A stretch of DNA of 64,000 bases from Nepenthes gracilis (lineage: Eukaryota > Streptophyta > Magnoliopsida > Caryophyllales > Nepenthaceae): positions 9,046,001 through 9,110,000 of the forward strand of contig BSYO01000003.1 of the NCBI GenBank assembly GCA_033239525.1, written 5' to 3'. Shown here one piece after another: positions 46,431 to 59,071 of this stretch. Every line of letters begins with the position of its first letter. Position 1 is the stretch's first letter. The notes under the pieces are model-generated. The model worked only from the letters and a program-made list of their open reading frames with translations, had not been told where the DNA came from and ran no database searches. The translations under genes and the position numbers were made by a program.

Positions 46431-47320
46431 ATTATACTAATCAACGGAACCACGAATGCCAATAGAAATTTTAGTCTTTATGAAATTAGACTGAGACGAT
46501 TAGATCGCTCCCATCGTTCATAAAGAGCTACATCAACCAGAGTGCTAGTTACAGTAAGAGCAGGTGGTTCGGTCTTTTTTATAGTATAATCTATATCCAT
46601 CCACCATAAATGAAAAAGAATTCTCTCCTTTCATACTTTATAATTATCACCTTTCAGTTTAAAAATTTTACATTTTATATCAAAAAGATTAACAGATTGA
46701 ATAACTGTATAAAAATTAAATACATGCTTAACAAACAATAATTGAGGCTAATAAAAAATACAGAATTATGTTTTACCAATGTAAAACATATAGTATGAAT
46801 CAATTGATATAAAAATTATCTGTAGGCTAAAATTTTAATTCAAGTAGATTCATATCCAATTTTATGATAAAATTATCAAATTATATTCTAATTCTTAATC
46901 CCCGTGGGCAAATTAAGAAAAATAATTTGACATTTTATCCTGATTAATTAATTAAATATAATTAAATTTTCTGTGAGATAAATTTTATTATAATAAAAAT
47001 AATTAGTTACAATTAATGTCCTTATACCATATGTGATATTAAAAATATAATTTTATTAATTAATTAAAGATGCTGTAGCCAATCCTTAATCAATTAAATT
47101 ATATTAACCACTAGACATTATATATATATATATATATATATATAATTATATTTTAAATATTATATTTTAACGTTTATATATAATAATAAATATAATTATA
47201 TACATATAAATATATACGTATAAATATAAACCTTTATATAATAATACATTTATTATTTATTTATTATACGTATATGTGTAACGTATTAAGGGAATTAATG
47301 TCCCTTCATTCTCACAAGAC

Positions 47321-47435
47321 GCGCGCTTGGTCCAGTGGTGCCGCGGCTCCTTTACCATGCCCAAGGACTAGGGTTCAAGTCTCGCTGCCGCGTGCACATG
47401 CGGCCAATTTCCTATTACGCTACATTATATATTCA
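47321..47435 (+). repeat. tRNA-derived SINE-like unit 1
   Basis: An RNA polymerase III box A-like TGGTCCAGTGG (47328-47338) and box B-like GGTTCAAGTCT (47372-47382) have starts 44 bases apart, the spacing of a real tRNA gene. A body containing GCTGCCG..TGCACATG, GCCAATTT and GCTACA follows and is shared with unit 2. It is unlikely to be a working tRNA gene because acceptor-stem pairing is not evident. Confidence 0.55.
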
Positions 47436-47473
47436 TATCATTTAAAAGGAATTAAATCCTTTATTATTAACCA

Positions 47474-47590
47474 AACACGCGCTCAGCGAAGTGGCAACGC
47501 ACGCCGCTTCCTCGCAGAAGGTCTCGGGTTTGAGCCTGCTGCCGTGCACATGATGCGTTTTCAGCCAATTTTAAGATGCTACAGTAGTGG
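47474..47590 (+). repeat. tRNA-derived SINE-like unit 2
   Basis: A box A-like GCTCAGCGAAGTGGC (47481-47495) and box B-like GGTTTGAGCC (47527-47536) lie 46 bases apart. The same downstream body follows as in unit 1 (CTGCCGTGCACATG, GCCAATTTT, GCTACA). The two units lie about 155 bases apart in the same orientation. Confidence 0.55.
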
Positions 47591-48042
47591 GCCTGGGGGT
47601 TGGGCTGCACACGTTGCAGGCCACCATGCCAATGGCTCAGGGGCACACGGGAAACGCCAGACACGGGAATTGGGTCGTGCTCGAAAAATAGCCCAAGTTC
47701 GAAATTCTTTTTTTATTAAATGCAGGATACTGTAAAACGATGCCGTTTTGGACATGTAGCAACAGACAAAACGATGTCGTTCAGGTCATCTTCAACCTCC
47801 AGCGGGTTCGTCCGAACCTGATTCTGTCCGATTCTCAACTCGATAAAAACGACGCCATTTTTACACCAAAATAAATGAAAAATATATGAACATGTCAGAA
47901 ATTAAATTTTTCGATGATTTTCGGCATTCATTCTCACCGAATCATCACAAAAATGAAAACTTTAATAATTTTCAAAATTTGAAAAAATGAAAAATGGCGG
48001 AACAGCGTAGGCAGAGGCACTTTCCATCTATCTGATGCCAAA

Positions 48043-48449
48043 TGTTAGCAATTTATGTGGCATAAACAACCACAAAAGCGGAATAAATGATTGCATACTA
48101 ACCTCCCGCCATTAAACTACTCTGTTTTTTGGATCTGAATTCGCCTGATTTTGAGCTTCTGGACACTCATTCTCTTTTCTAGATTGTGTATTGGTGAGAG
48201 TGGGTTCTGGGACAAAACCAATTGTCATAATTTATAAGGCAAAACAATCAATTGCCTTCACTAACGGATAAAACGAAAAGCTTCATTGGAGAATAATGGG
48301 CTCAATAATGAAGGGTTAGCAGCAATTAACATGGGCCACAAATACTTCATCAATTGTAGAAAATATTGAAAGAATTCCAGCAGCCAAATGTCGACGTTGA
48401 GCAACTGGAACGTCGGCCATTGACGTTACAGCAATAGTAGCGTCCAACA
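48043..48449 (-). repeat. 5' LTR of the minus-strand copia element
   Basis: 407 bases, the partner of 37214-37622. The primer-site complement is immediately to its left, as expected for the 5' LTR of a minus-strand element. Confidence 0.9.
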
Positions 48450-49334
48450 AAAAGAAGTACTCTATATAAATAAGTAAATTTTTTGCAATATGAAAACCAA
48501 TAGCATATATTAAAATTAGTTGCAGAGATTTCATAGAAATCTTGCATAAAAATTATATGCAAGTAAAAAAAATCTCAATGATTTTTGAAATTTTTTACAA
48601 TATTTAAATTAAGATATAAACCTTTCAAAATCTGATGATTTATTAATAAATTTAACAACCGTGTAAACTAAACTCAAGAGAAATACACAAATGTTATATG
48701 CGTACGAATTTTGGATATGAATCACAACTTCCAAAAGTTTGAGCAACAAGGTGAAGAAAGGACTTAAAATATATTTACCTTAAAATGATTTACTAAAATC
48801 TAGCTCAAAATTATTTCAAATCTTCTTCCTCGTTCTTTCACTCTCTTCTTCTCTCTCTTCTCATTTTATTTATTTTTTTTTTTGAAACCTTAGAAAAATG
48901 ACTCAAAATTGAAGAAAAAAATCCCACTTATATAAATTAGGTTGGTGCACGAGTATCACTAGTGTGCTTATTAAGCATGAGGCGAGTTTTGGCTTTCACA
49001 CGTGCATCCATTAAGCATAAATTAGGTGCAAACCAATGTGTCAAATTATTGTAATAAGCACACGAATGTTTTTATGTCTGCATCAAAAATAGAGATATCA
49101 CCTCAAATACGTTTATGTGTTGTTCGTGTACCCCTAAGGTGCTAGCACTACTACTATCCACATAGGAGTTCCGTTCTTGTGCCTATCATGCCCTAACTTG
49201 ATTTCCTCAATAGTTTAATATCATGCTTGAATTCATAATTGTCTTTAACAATTTATTTAATTTAATTAAATTTTGACATCATAACGTCATATGTCATATT
49301 TAGCACTCAAGTGTTACGTTTCTCCCATCCCTAT
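48450..49334 (-). repeat. Flank and probable 3' LTR region of the outer gypsy element
   Basis: On the minus strand the purine tract AGGGATGGGAGAAACG (complement about 49317-49333) is followed by TAACACTTGAGTGC, like a polypurine tract and LTR start with a decayed TG. Further in there is a CT-rich stretch (48835-48870) and LTR-like text around 48940-49080. The left end is not determined, and the first ~100 bases may be host DNA outside the copia element. Confidence 0.4.
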
Positions 49335-49364
49335 AACATTTCATTTTCTAAATTTATGTACCTT

Positions 49365-50578
49365 AAATTAAGAACAAATGGAGATATTTCTCTCGGACCT
49401 CATCTTCTCTTTCATGTAGCCTCTACAAATGCATGATTCATCTACAATACCTTCAATAGAGAAATTACTTTAGTACAAAGTACTAGATCTCTTCACCATA
49501 ATATTTGTTACTAGTTCCTTAACAAATATTAAATCTTTATTAATCCTCATTAGATTTGGATCATGTGCAATAATATGAGAGGGGTCATACATGTACTTTC
49601 AAGGCAACACAAGGTAAAAGACACCTTGAAAATCTATTAGGCCAAGATGTTAGGCTAATCTATAAATGGCCCAAAACTTTAAATGACCCAAAAAATCTTG
49701 GTTTAACTTTTCTTTGAAGTTGAATCTTGAAGCTCCTTTCGTTGGGGGACACCTTCAACAGCACATAATCATCTATATCAAAACTCAATTAAGATCTTTT
49801 ACAACTCACATAATTTTTCTAATGACTTTATGCCACTTGCAAACTATTTTGAATAAGTTAAATTTTTTCCTATATTTATTAAATTATTTTAGGGCTCAAG
49901 AGTCTTCAATATTTGATTTCTCCCAAATTAATTAAAGACTGACATCTCTTTCTGTATAATATTTCAAAATGCATAACATTTATACTTGAATAGTGGTTAT
50001 TGTAAGCAAATTCAATTAACGGTAAATAATTATCCAAATTACTTTTATCTCTAAGATTGACGCTTTAAATACAATTTTTAGAATTTAAATTGTCCATTCT
50101 AATTGACCATCTATTTATGGATAAAAGGTTGTACTAAATTTAAGATTTGTACCCATATTTTTGTACAAGCATCCAAAATCTAAATACAAGATTTTAGATC
50201 TCCATAGGACATTATTAATGCTAGAACTCTATACAATTTCATGATTTATTTAATGTGGATATGCACCAATCAACCCCCTAAAGATGTACTTCTTACAGTA
50301 ATAAAATGTGCTGATTTGGTTAGCCGATCAATATAACCAAAATTATATCATGGTTCACATCTGTTTTTGGTAACCGAATCATGAAATCCATAGCAACATA
50401 GTATTATTTCCAATTGAAAATTGGCAGGGGTAGAAAGACTTGGTAATTTTTTGTACTCAACTTTCACTTGTTAACATATAAGATATCTTCTCATAAAAGC
50501 TGATATTCATCTCTTTATATTTTTCCACTAAAAGATATTATTAAATTTTTATACATCTTGTTAATCATTGAATAGATA
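49365..50578 (-). pseudogene. Outer gypsy element: integrase core and C-terminal part
   Basis: From high to low coordinates the minus strand reads TIYSMINKMYKNL (after the insertion junction), AMDFMIRLPKTDVNHDII, DRLTKSAHFITVRST-like wording (50270-50420), FDIDDYVLLKVSPNERSFKI (about 49710-49790), YDPSHIIAHDPNLMRI (about 49560) and EDEVREKYLHLF-like wording (about 49390). This is the order of a Ty3-gypsy integrase through to its C-terminus. It continues from the 59.07-61.1 kb part once the inserted DNA is removed. Confidence 0.7.
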
Positions 50579-51627
50579 GTATTGTCACGAATTTGGATCA
50601 AACAAGTCAAGCAATTAAATAATTAAAATTTAAATAATACATAAATAAATCTCAAATCATGTTTGACAAACCAAACATATATAGGACCCAAACATAACTC
50701 ACATAAGATTTTATTAGATAACCATTCGGATAACATAAACATGACTTGTTTCAAACAGCTGTGAAGAAAAATATCCAAAAGATAATAATGACTCATCCAC
50801 ATAATAAAATAAATCGATACATCCTAATATATGGTCCAAGGATCTACATTTGGCTGACTCAAAAAATTAAAAGACAGTCCAAACAAAATCCACCTATATC
50901 TAAACAGATATAATACACACCAAAAAATATGATACTGTGTTGAATCTCATCCTACTCCTACAATGAATTTGAGCCCTCTATTCAAAGGGATAAAATGCAG
51001 CATATGAGTCTAAAAGTTAATAAGTATCATAAATAAAAATAAACGTATCCAATAAATTAGAAGAATGGTCTAAGAATAAATGTTAAATCAGATGACAGAT
51101 ATAAATCTAAATAGTTGATATTAAAATCCAATAATCAAATCTATGATAGAATCCAATATCAAAGTTATGGTAATCTCATACTCAAATTATATATCAAATC
51201 CAAAATAAATATCAAATTAGAAAACAATCTTCTTGAAATGTGTATATATATATATATATCAAAAGTGATTTGAATATCAAATCAGAAGTCCAATCTAATA
51301 TTCAATCCAGTACCTGATCAAATCGTGTTGTAGGATAGAATCCAATAGTAGATGATTCAATTACGTGCATAGAGCTCGGAATATTATCGTAAGCAGATAA
51401 TCCAAATCAGAATCAAAATATATAATTAAAATTAAATATACGAGATATACCAAAACTCAACTATAACAAAATCGGCGTATCCAAAATTCAAGTTTGAATA
51501 CAAATCCATACAGATATATAAATCATACACTAAATTTAAATTTTGATTATTTAAAGATTAACTTGAGAAAGAATTATACATATTACTAATAACTTTAGGT
51601 TAAATTAAATACAATTTAGACCAGCAT

Positions 51628-53880
51628 TGTGATGGAATGGGTCATCATCCACTAATGACCTCCGTCAATGGTCATACTTAATTCAATAAAACTAATTCAC
51701 AAATCATTAAGTACATAAATTTTTGTAAAAAATTGAGTAAAATTTTCTCTAAAAATGGACAAAATCCATACAAATAATCTGAATAATACAACATGTACAA
51801 GACATTTTTAACAAATGGACTTCAAACTTCAGTCCCATTCAACCACAACATATACACAACTCATACATAGAATCAACAAATATCATATCATCCATGACTC
51901 CAACATAATTCTATGAACTACCACGTTAGACCTGTAAAATTCTAAAATCAAAAGGTAGAAGCGAAACTATATTCATATAACATCTTGCAAAAGCCAAAAA
52001 TATTTACCAATAACAACAAGCAACAAATCAGGTTATTATAATATACAACATTCATCCAAAATATTATTATTTACAATCACAATTCATCAAACTTTCAAAC
52101 TTCTTCAAAAGTCTTCAAGCCCAACAAGCATCCTTCTAGCTAATTTCTATCTTTAGTCCTTCTCATCAGGTATCAACTTATATGAAAGGGGGACAAAACA
52201 GTAAGGATAAGCAATTGCTTAGCAAGGTACCCAAAATAGCAAGAATATATAAATTTTGTATAAAACATGTAAAAATATAAGGACGAAGAAATATAGAAGA
52301 AATTGGAAATCAAACATGTATGCGAACAAGGTAAAAGCATGAAAACGATGCATAATCATACGAGATTTATGTTAAAAAGTTCATATTCATGGTTCAAAAA
52401 TATAATTTTTTTCTTATTTACATCCCGAGGATAGGATGTTCAAAAATTTTTATGTTTTAAAATTTACATCCCGATGACGGGATGGTTCTCTTATTCTTAG
52501 TTCTTATTTCAAAACATCAGATTCCTCCTGATTTATATCCCAAAGACATGATGGTTCTCTTATTATTGGTTCTTATTTCAAAACATTAGATTCCTCATTA
52601 TTTATATCTCGAGGGTAGGATTGTTTTCTTATTCTTGGTTCTATTTTAAAATATAAAATTTTTCTTATTTACATCCCGAGGATAGGATGGTTCTCTTATT
52701 ATTGGTTCTTATTTCAAAACATCAGATTTCTCCTTATTTACATCCCAAGGACAGGATGGTTCTCTTATTATTGGTTCTTATTTCAAAACAATAGATTTCT
52801 CATTATTTACATTTCGAGAATAGAATGGTTCAATTAGGCCTAATTCTTATCCTCCAAAATCAATGCCCTGAGGAAGGTAGTCCATACATTATTCTATAGA
52901 TGGAGTTATTCTCTTGGCATGCCGGGAATACGGGGTGGAAGCCCTTGTATAGTCTTAGAGCTCTTAATTTCAAAAATACAAAATTTCTCCTTATTTGCAT
53001 CCCAAGGATAGGATGTTCGAACGTTCTTAATTCTTGGTTCAAAATATAAATTTTCTCCTTAATTACATTCCAATGACAAGATGTTCAAATGTTCTTATTA
53101 AATTTGGGTAGCATCACTTTTACAAAATTTCGGATAAAAATTATCTATTAAGCTTAAACATTTCACCAAATAATAGTTTACCTTAAAACTCAAAATTTAC
53201 GAATGCCATACCTTCAATTTTCGAGCTAGGGTTTAGGGCGAAACTTCTAGATACAAATTGAACACAAGACGCATGCCAAACGACAAAATCGAAACTATAA
53301 ATCATTATACTTATACATAAATATAAAATCTATTCATAAAATTATAAAAAAACATGTAATATTCTAGCAAATATTAGAGAAAGAGGTTTTAGAGTATTAA
53401 TATCGAAGTGGAGATATTAAAAATCAATAATAAGGAAAAATAAAGCCTAGGGTACACTTGTCTTAACCTAATTTACTAATTTTCTTATTCTGATCGGATC
53501 GAAAATGGTTAAAAATCCTTCATCTTCCTTTTTCCCTCTCATCCTTCCTCTCTTCTTTTCGTGCTTCTGTCAACTACCCTCTCTCCCAACCCTATATAAA
53601 AAAAGGCATGAAATAAGTCGGTGGAAAAAATTTGAGTGCCAGTCGGGCGAACTTCGGGTGCCCTGGTTCTGCTAAATGCGCTCGGCGGCGCTTTGGGCGT
53701 TGCTCAGGCAATGCATTCTGTTAAACGCGCTCAAGTGGCGCCTCAAGCGCTGCTTGGGCGCCGAGCCTAAACTCCCCATTTTACTTTTGACAATAATTTC
53801 TCACATTTTCTAAGCCTAATTTTGATTATTATTAATTTAATTATTCTATATTTATCATGTTTTAAAATCGGAACCTCACA
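51628..53880 (-). repeat. 3' LTR of the innermost gypsy element
   Basis: About 2.25 kb, ending CCTCACA at 53880. It contains a ~70-bp tandem array (52420-52830), a TATA-like CCCTATATAAAAAAAGG (53590-53607) and a GC-rich stretch (53640-53780) that resembles the corresponding part of the other LTR. Confidence 0.85.
52420..52835. repeat. ~70-bp tandem array within the LTR (left)
   Basis: About six degenerate units run along TTTACATCCCGAGGATAGGA, TGGTTCTCTTATT.TTGG, TTCTTATTTCAAAACA and AGATTTCTCCTTA. The equivalent array in the right LTR is at 56740-57100. Confidence 0.8.
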
Positions 53881-53896
53881 ACTCTCCCCACTTATA

Positions 53897-56553
53897 GAAA
53901 TTTCATCATCAAAATTTAATGAACCTCGAATTTTCTTAATCGGAGGTAATCTTATAAATTCTCCTAGTGTTCCCAAATCACTTTCTTAATTAAATAATTA
54001 TCCTCAAGAACCTTAAGCATTCTGAATCATTCGATCCTCATTACCAAATGCGTTTTATCGAAATCTAATTCTACCAAATTCGAAAACAAACTAAATTCAT
54101 TAACTACTTTTTGATTTAGTTCGAAACCTCAAACGATAGAAAATTCTTACTTTGACCTACCCTAAGCCTCGAAAGGGATTATTCCTTTTTAGCCTTAGAT
54201 TGAACCTTAACATATGGGTTTGCCACATTTATGCTATGCTAATATGATTATTTATCTAACTACGAATCATCCAATTATAATTTACCACCACATCTAACTT
54301 ACCTTAATTCCTAAAATTCTTTGATCAAGTTTGACTAAAATTTCGGCATAAATCTCAAATCGCACTCAAACCTCAAAGTCAAAATACTTTTGTTTCTCAT
54401 TATTTCATTGGTATATTGACAAGCTGACATTTTCCTAAAATACATAATTCATACCGATAAAAATGGGCGATTTATAAGTTAATCAGCAAATGCCTACATA
54501 TTCTTAAAATACATGGTCATCTACTCTTAGCTTCTCAATTATATCCTGAGATCTATGGAAGTTATGAGTCTATACACATTCCCACTATTCTAATTAATCA
54601 TTTATTTGCGAATTCAAGGTCTTCTTATAATTCACATACTTTGGTTCGTATGAACACTTAGATTATACGGCAGCCATAATTAAAACAAATCCCAAGATAT
54701 CCATACCATGAAGACAAAATCCACCATCCTCAAATTACAGTCAAATTAGAAATTACAATTATAACAATCACCCGAAAATTCACATAGCTTTAGGTCATCA
54801 CCCAAAATCTCAGAACCCAAATACTTAACAATCTTAGGATCTAGTTGGCACACCGATAAGCCAACTCATTAAATCCGAACGCATTATCCATGATCACAAC
54901 AATTAGGTCATCCGCAACCTTAATATTTCAAATACAATTCCTTCTCCCAAAACGAAAAGTAAAACACCCCATATGAAGCATCAAGGACATACAAAATTTA
55001 AAGACTTCTGATATCATTTATCGGTCATAATATTCACTTTCCTCGAAAGACGTCGAGATCCATCCTTTCAATCCTCAAATTACCACATACACTATCGCAT
55101 ACTCATTTTTTCTTCATGACATAACTCCTCAAACCCTTAGAATCATTGAATAATAACTATTTTTCCTAAGCACACCTATAAATCCTCAAAACAAAGATCC
55201 AGAAATAATTTTGAATTAAGGACTTCTCTCCCACTTGATTCGAGGGTAGCCACCTATTACGGTGCAAGAATAATATAGTCCTAACTTCCTCAAAAGTATT
55301 ACATTTTATGGTAACTCATTAGATTCATCAGGGGTCAACCTAAACAATATGGTCGATAATTTACCATTAATTTCTCGAAGGCTACATTCACATGTCCCAT
55401 TCTTATGAATACCAATCGCTTCTAAATCAAACACCTCACGGCTCTACAATCTTTGAAGAATACTTGTCAGATCACTTAATAGATTCAATTAAACCCAAGA
55501 AGACTATACACCTTCACAACATTAATCGGTCCTCCTAATTAGCCACCGCTTAAAGTCCTATGGATGCAAAATTATACTACCAAAGATGCCATACAGGTCA
55601 TTTCCTTAAACTAAACTCGCATTCCTTTATCAATTGGGCATACGGTTAACAACCGTTCACAATCCATGACATAATCCTCAAACAGAGTGCATACGCCCCG
55701 TGTTCCTTCGAATTCATCAAGGAGGTCATCATGAAATTGACCTAATTAAGACTAGAAGATCTAATCCAGAAAACTCATGAAATACCAACAAACCTCCAAA
55801 ACCCAAATGCGGTTGTCAGAACTGATAACAGTTATATCTTAATTCTGAAGGCTACCATAGGCGCAATTCTCGATTATCCTCAATTGACATCAAGTCTTTG
55901 CAACAAATCTTACGAATTACCTATTGCCCGCTAATCAAACTATCTATCTCCCTCTCGATCAACTATGCCCTATATTCCAAATTTATAACCTGATTATAAA
56001 GTACAATATCTTACCAACACAATTCACACCAGCATTCACGAATACCTTTTTCAATTTCTACAGGATTTGTATTGCTGAGAAATTTAAGCACTCAAAAACT
56101 TACTAAATTGATCATAATTTGAAATTTGTAAATTCATTACACCGAAATTAACTCCAAATTTTATTGACCTCAAGCCATCAATCCCACATTATCTGTCATA
56201 TTTGTTAGGTTGACTAAGCATCCATTCTTAGCGAATTACTAGCATGAGAATCACAATTTAGAACAGATCAAACATGAATTTCAATCCAAAATCAATTAAC
56301 CCATACCTTGAATCATTGTCGATCAACCTAAACACTAAATCTCAACTTAATTCTAGCCTAAATCAGACAAACTAGATATCTAAAACTATCCGATTGAGTT
56401 TAATTATCCTAGAAAATGGGAAGTTTTTTCTAAAAATGAAAAAAATCTACTTATCCGATCAATATTAATCTATTATAAACTTATATACATAACTCGATTT
56501 AAATCAAATCTCTATCAACTATCATGTTGCATCTAAAGAGAGATGACATTTTT
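53897..56553 (-). pseudogene. Eroded gypsy internal region
   Basis: No long frame survives. The clearest remnant is RPINVVKVYSLLGF (minus strand, about 55490-55540), the RP.NV.EVRSFLGLAGYY-type block at the end of the gypsy reverse transcriptase. Near the 3' LTR, NFDDEISISGES (about 53895-53935) resembles the end of some gypsy polyproteins. The rest is unassigned. Confidence 0.5.
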
Positions 56554-56564
56554 TCTTGATACCA

Positions 56565-58134
56565 TATAATATCCTCATAAAAGCCAAACAGACATGAACG
56601 GATCATCATCAACTAATGACCTTCGTTAATGATCATACTTCACTTAATAGAACTAATTCACAAATCATTAAGTACATACATTTTTGTAGAAAATGGGTAA
56701 GAGTTTTTTTTTTAAAACGGAAAAAATCCATACATTTTTCTCCTTATTTACATCTCGAAGACATAATATTCAAAAGTTCTTATCCTTTAAAATTTACATT
56801 CCGAGGACAAGATGGTTCTCTTACTCTTGGTTCTCATTTCAAAATATTAGATTTCTCATTATTTATATCCCAATGATAGGATAGTTCTCTTATTCTTGGT
56901 TCTTATTTCAAAATATCAAATTCTTCATTATTTAAATCCCGAGGATAGGATGGTTCTCTTATTCTTGGTTCTTATTTTAAAATATCAGATTCCTCATTAT
57001 CTACATCCCGAAGATAGGATTGTTCTCTTATTTTTGGTTCTTATTTCAAAATACCAGATTCCTCCTTATTTACATTTCGAGGATAAGATGGTTTAATTAT
57101 GCGTAATTCTTATCCTCCAAAATTAACGCCTTGATGAAGGCGGCTCACACATCATTCTATGGACGGAGTTATTCTCTTGGCATGCCGGGAATATGGGGCC
57201 AAAGCCCTTGTATAGTCTTAGAGCTCTTAATTTCAAAAATATAAAATTTTTCTTTATTTACATTTCTTGGATAGGATGTTCGAATGTTCTTAATTCTTGG
57301 TTCAAAACATAAATTTTCTCTTTAATTACATCTCGAGGATAGGATATTCAAAAGTTCTTATTAAATTTTGGATAACATCACTTTTACAAAATTTTGGATA
57401 AAAATTATCTATTTAGTTTAAATATTTCACCAAACAATAATTTACCTTAAAACTCAAAATTTACAAACACCGTACCTTTAATTTTCGAGCTAGGATATAG
57501 GGTGAAGTTTCGGACACAAAATGCACGCCAAACGGAGGAATCGAAGCTATAAATCATGGTTCTTATACATAATATAAAATCTATCCATAAAATCATGAGA
57601 AATATACAAAATTTATAATACATATTAGAGAAAGAGATTTTAGAGTATTAATATAGAAGTGAAGATATTAAAAAGCAATAATAAGAAAAAATAAAGCTTA
57701 GGATACACTTTTCTCAACTTGATTTACTAATTTTTTAAACTTTGATAGGGCCAAAAGTGGTTGAAAATCCCTCATCTTTCTTTTTTCCTCTCCTCCTTCC
57801 CCTATTCTCTTTGTGCTTCTGTCAAATTGCCGTCTCTCCCTACCTTATATAAAAAAGGCGCGAAATGAGTCGGTGGAGAAATTTATGACTGGCGCTCAAG
57901 TGTCAGTCGGGTGCTCTGGTTTTGCTAAATGCGCCGGGTGGCACCTCGGGTGCTATTTGGGCGACATATTCTGTTAAACGTGCCCGAGTGATGCCTCAGT
58001 CACTGCTCGGGCATTGAGCCTAAGCTCCCCATTTTACTTCCGACAATAATTTTTCACATTTTTTAAGTCTATTTTTTTATTATTATTAATTTAATTATCC
58101 CCTATTTATCATGTTTTGAAATCGGGACTTCACA
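56565..58134 (-). repeat. 5' LTR of the innermost gypsy element
   Basis: About 1.57 kb and aligns with the left LTR except for the 600-base gap. It contains the second ~70-bp array (56740-57100), whose periodicity creates repetitive ORFs at 56616-57096. It ends TTCACA directly before AGCAT. Confidence 0.85.
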
Positions 58135-59071
58135 AGCATATTAGGCCACCTATATACTTTGTCTCTATAGGTAAGGTTGCTCACTATATTTTACTACCCA
58201 CGACTTTGGGTGTAACCCTTTAATTTATCAAATATATTAGGACGTTTAATATATTATAAAATTTAATCAAATTTTCAAAGGGGCAGGTCACTATATTCAA
58301 GTTTTTCTTACCAGTGGAAAGGGATTTTCAATAATAAAATTTTTTTCGTCGGAAACTAGTTAGAATATCCAATAACAAATTTAAAGGTAATGACCATAAC
58401 CCCAACACATGTAAAAATACATGACCCATACAAGATTTTATACTTATTTTTATACAAATATACAGATATAAAACTATATAGTGTCTGATATTTATCTTTT
58501 TTTTAGAAATTTATAAAACTTTCAAATAATAACAGAATAGAATAAATTCCTTAAACAATCAGTAAAACTGTCATACATGTACAAGAAAAATGAACGGGCT
58601 AGTTAAAAGTGCACGTACAGACTTAAAACTTTCAAATCAAAACAAAATATTATTAGATGCAAAATCAAACAAAAGATAAGGTTAGAAGATACTTGTATCG
58701 ATCTTATAACAAAAGGATATAACTAAAGAATGTTTCGAAGAACCTTAACGGTGACTTCTCTCTCTTTCTCCAGTGCTCTCTCTCTCCTCTTCCTTTCTCC
58801 TCGTGGAAAATGATGAAGCCCAACCCATGCATGCTTTTTATACCCAACCGGTGCTCGAGCGCACCTCATGTGTGACTTAGGCACCCGATGTTTTGGAATC
58901 GACAGCCGAGCATGCCTTAGGTGGTGTCTAGTGTGGATCACGCACTGCGCCATTGAGCCAAATATTCTTTAAAATCTTATAAGATTATTACTTCAAAATA
59001 TATCTAATTAATCCAAAAATTATAACTAATACTAAAATCATCGAGGTAGGGATCTGGGGTATTACAAGTAT

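Larger units (their letters stand above)
46600..48042 (-). other. 5' leader of the minus-strand copia element, with embedded repeats
   Basis: This is non-coding DNA between gag and the right LTR. It contains a TA microsatellite (about 47118-47143), two tandem tRNA-derived units (47321-47590) and three palindrome-like ACGNNGNCGT words (47734-47862). The primer-site complement is at about 48026-48042. The ORF at 47274-47735 crosses the SINE-like units and is fortuitous. Confidence 0.6.
37214..48449 (-). mobile_element. Degenerate Ty1-copia element, minus strand, split by a gypsy insertion
   Basis: LTRs at 37214-37622 and 48043-48449 (TGTTAG...CAACA) bound an internal region with gag, protease and the first part of integrase at 46.4-45.05 kb. 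The rest of integrase, the reverse transcriptase and RNase H lie at 40.29-38.06 kb, all on the minus strand. The two halves join in frame if the 40300-45024 gypsy piece is removed. Flanking pentamers AAACG and AAAAG differ at one base. A tRNA-Met-like primer site (minus strand TTTGGCATCAGA) adjoins the right LTR, and the purine tract AAGTGAAAAAA adjoins the left one. Stops and frameshifts are frequent. Confidence 0.85.
51628..58134 (-). mobile_element. Innermost Ty3-gypsy element, minus strand, both LTRs
   Basis: LTRs 51628-53880 and 56565-58134 flank 2.7 kb. The perfect target duplication AGCAT is at 51623-51627 and 58135-58139. A purine tract TATAAGTGGGGAGAG (complement 53881-53896) adjoins the 3' LTR. 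A primer site TGGTATCAAGA (complement 56554-56564) adjoins the 5' LTR. The right LTR lacks about 600 bases present in the left one (51790-52400). The internal coding region is heavily eroded. Confidence 0.85.
50584..59066 (-). mobile_element. Solo LTR inserted in the gypsy integrase, itself split by another element
   Basis: On the minus strand it starts TGTAATACCCCAGATCCC (at 59066) and ends in ACGTGACA-like wording (TGTCACGAATTTGG on + at 50584). A perfect target duplication AGTAT flanks it at 50579-50583 and 59067-59071. Without the 51628-58134 insertion it is about 2.0 kb and holds no coding region. A promoter-like GGGTATAAAAAGCATGCATG lies near 58830-58850 (complement), so it is best read as a solo LTR. 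Confidence 0.75.

Noticed and set aside
47321..47393. Functional tRNA gene
   Set aside because: Box A and box B spacing fits, but acceptor-stem pairing and a clear anticodon arm are not evident, and a second diverged copy follows, so a SINE-like repeat is more likely.
47640..47715. Third tRNA-like unit
   Set aside because: A box B-like AGTTCGAAATTC is present, but no box A lies at the right distance upstream.
47274..47735. 153-residue ORF as a gene
   Set aside because: It runs through the two tRNA-derived units and ordinary leader sequence; no family is recognised.
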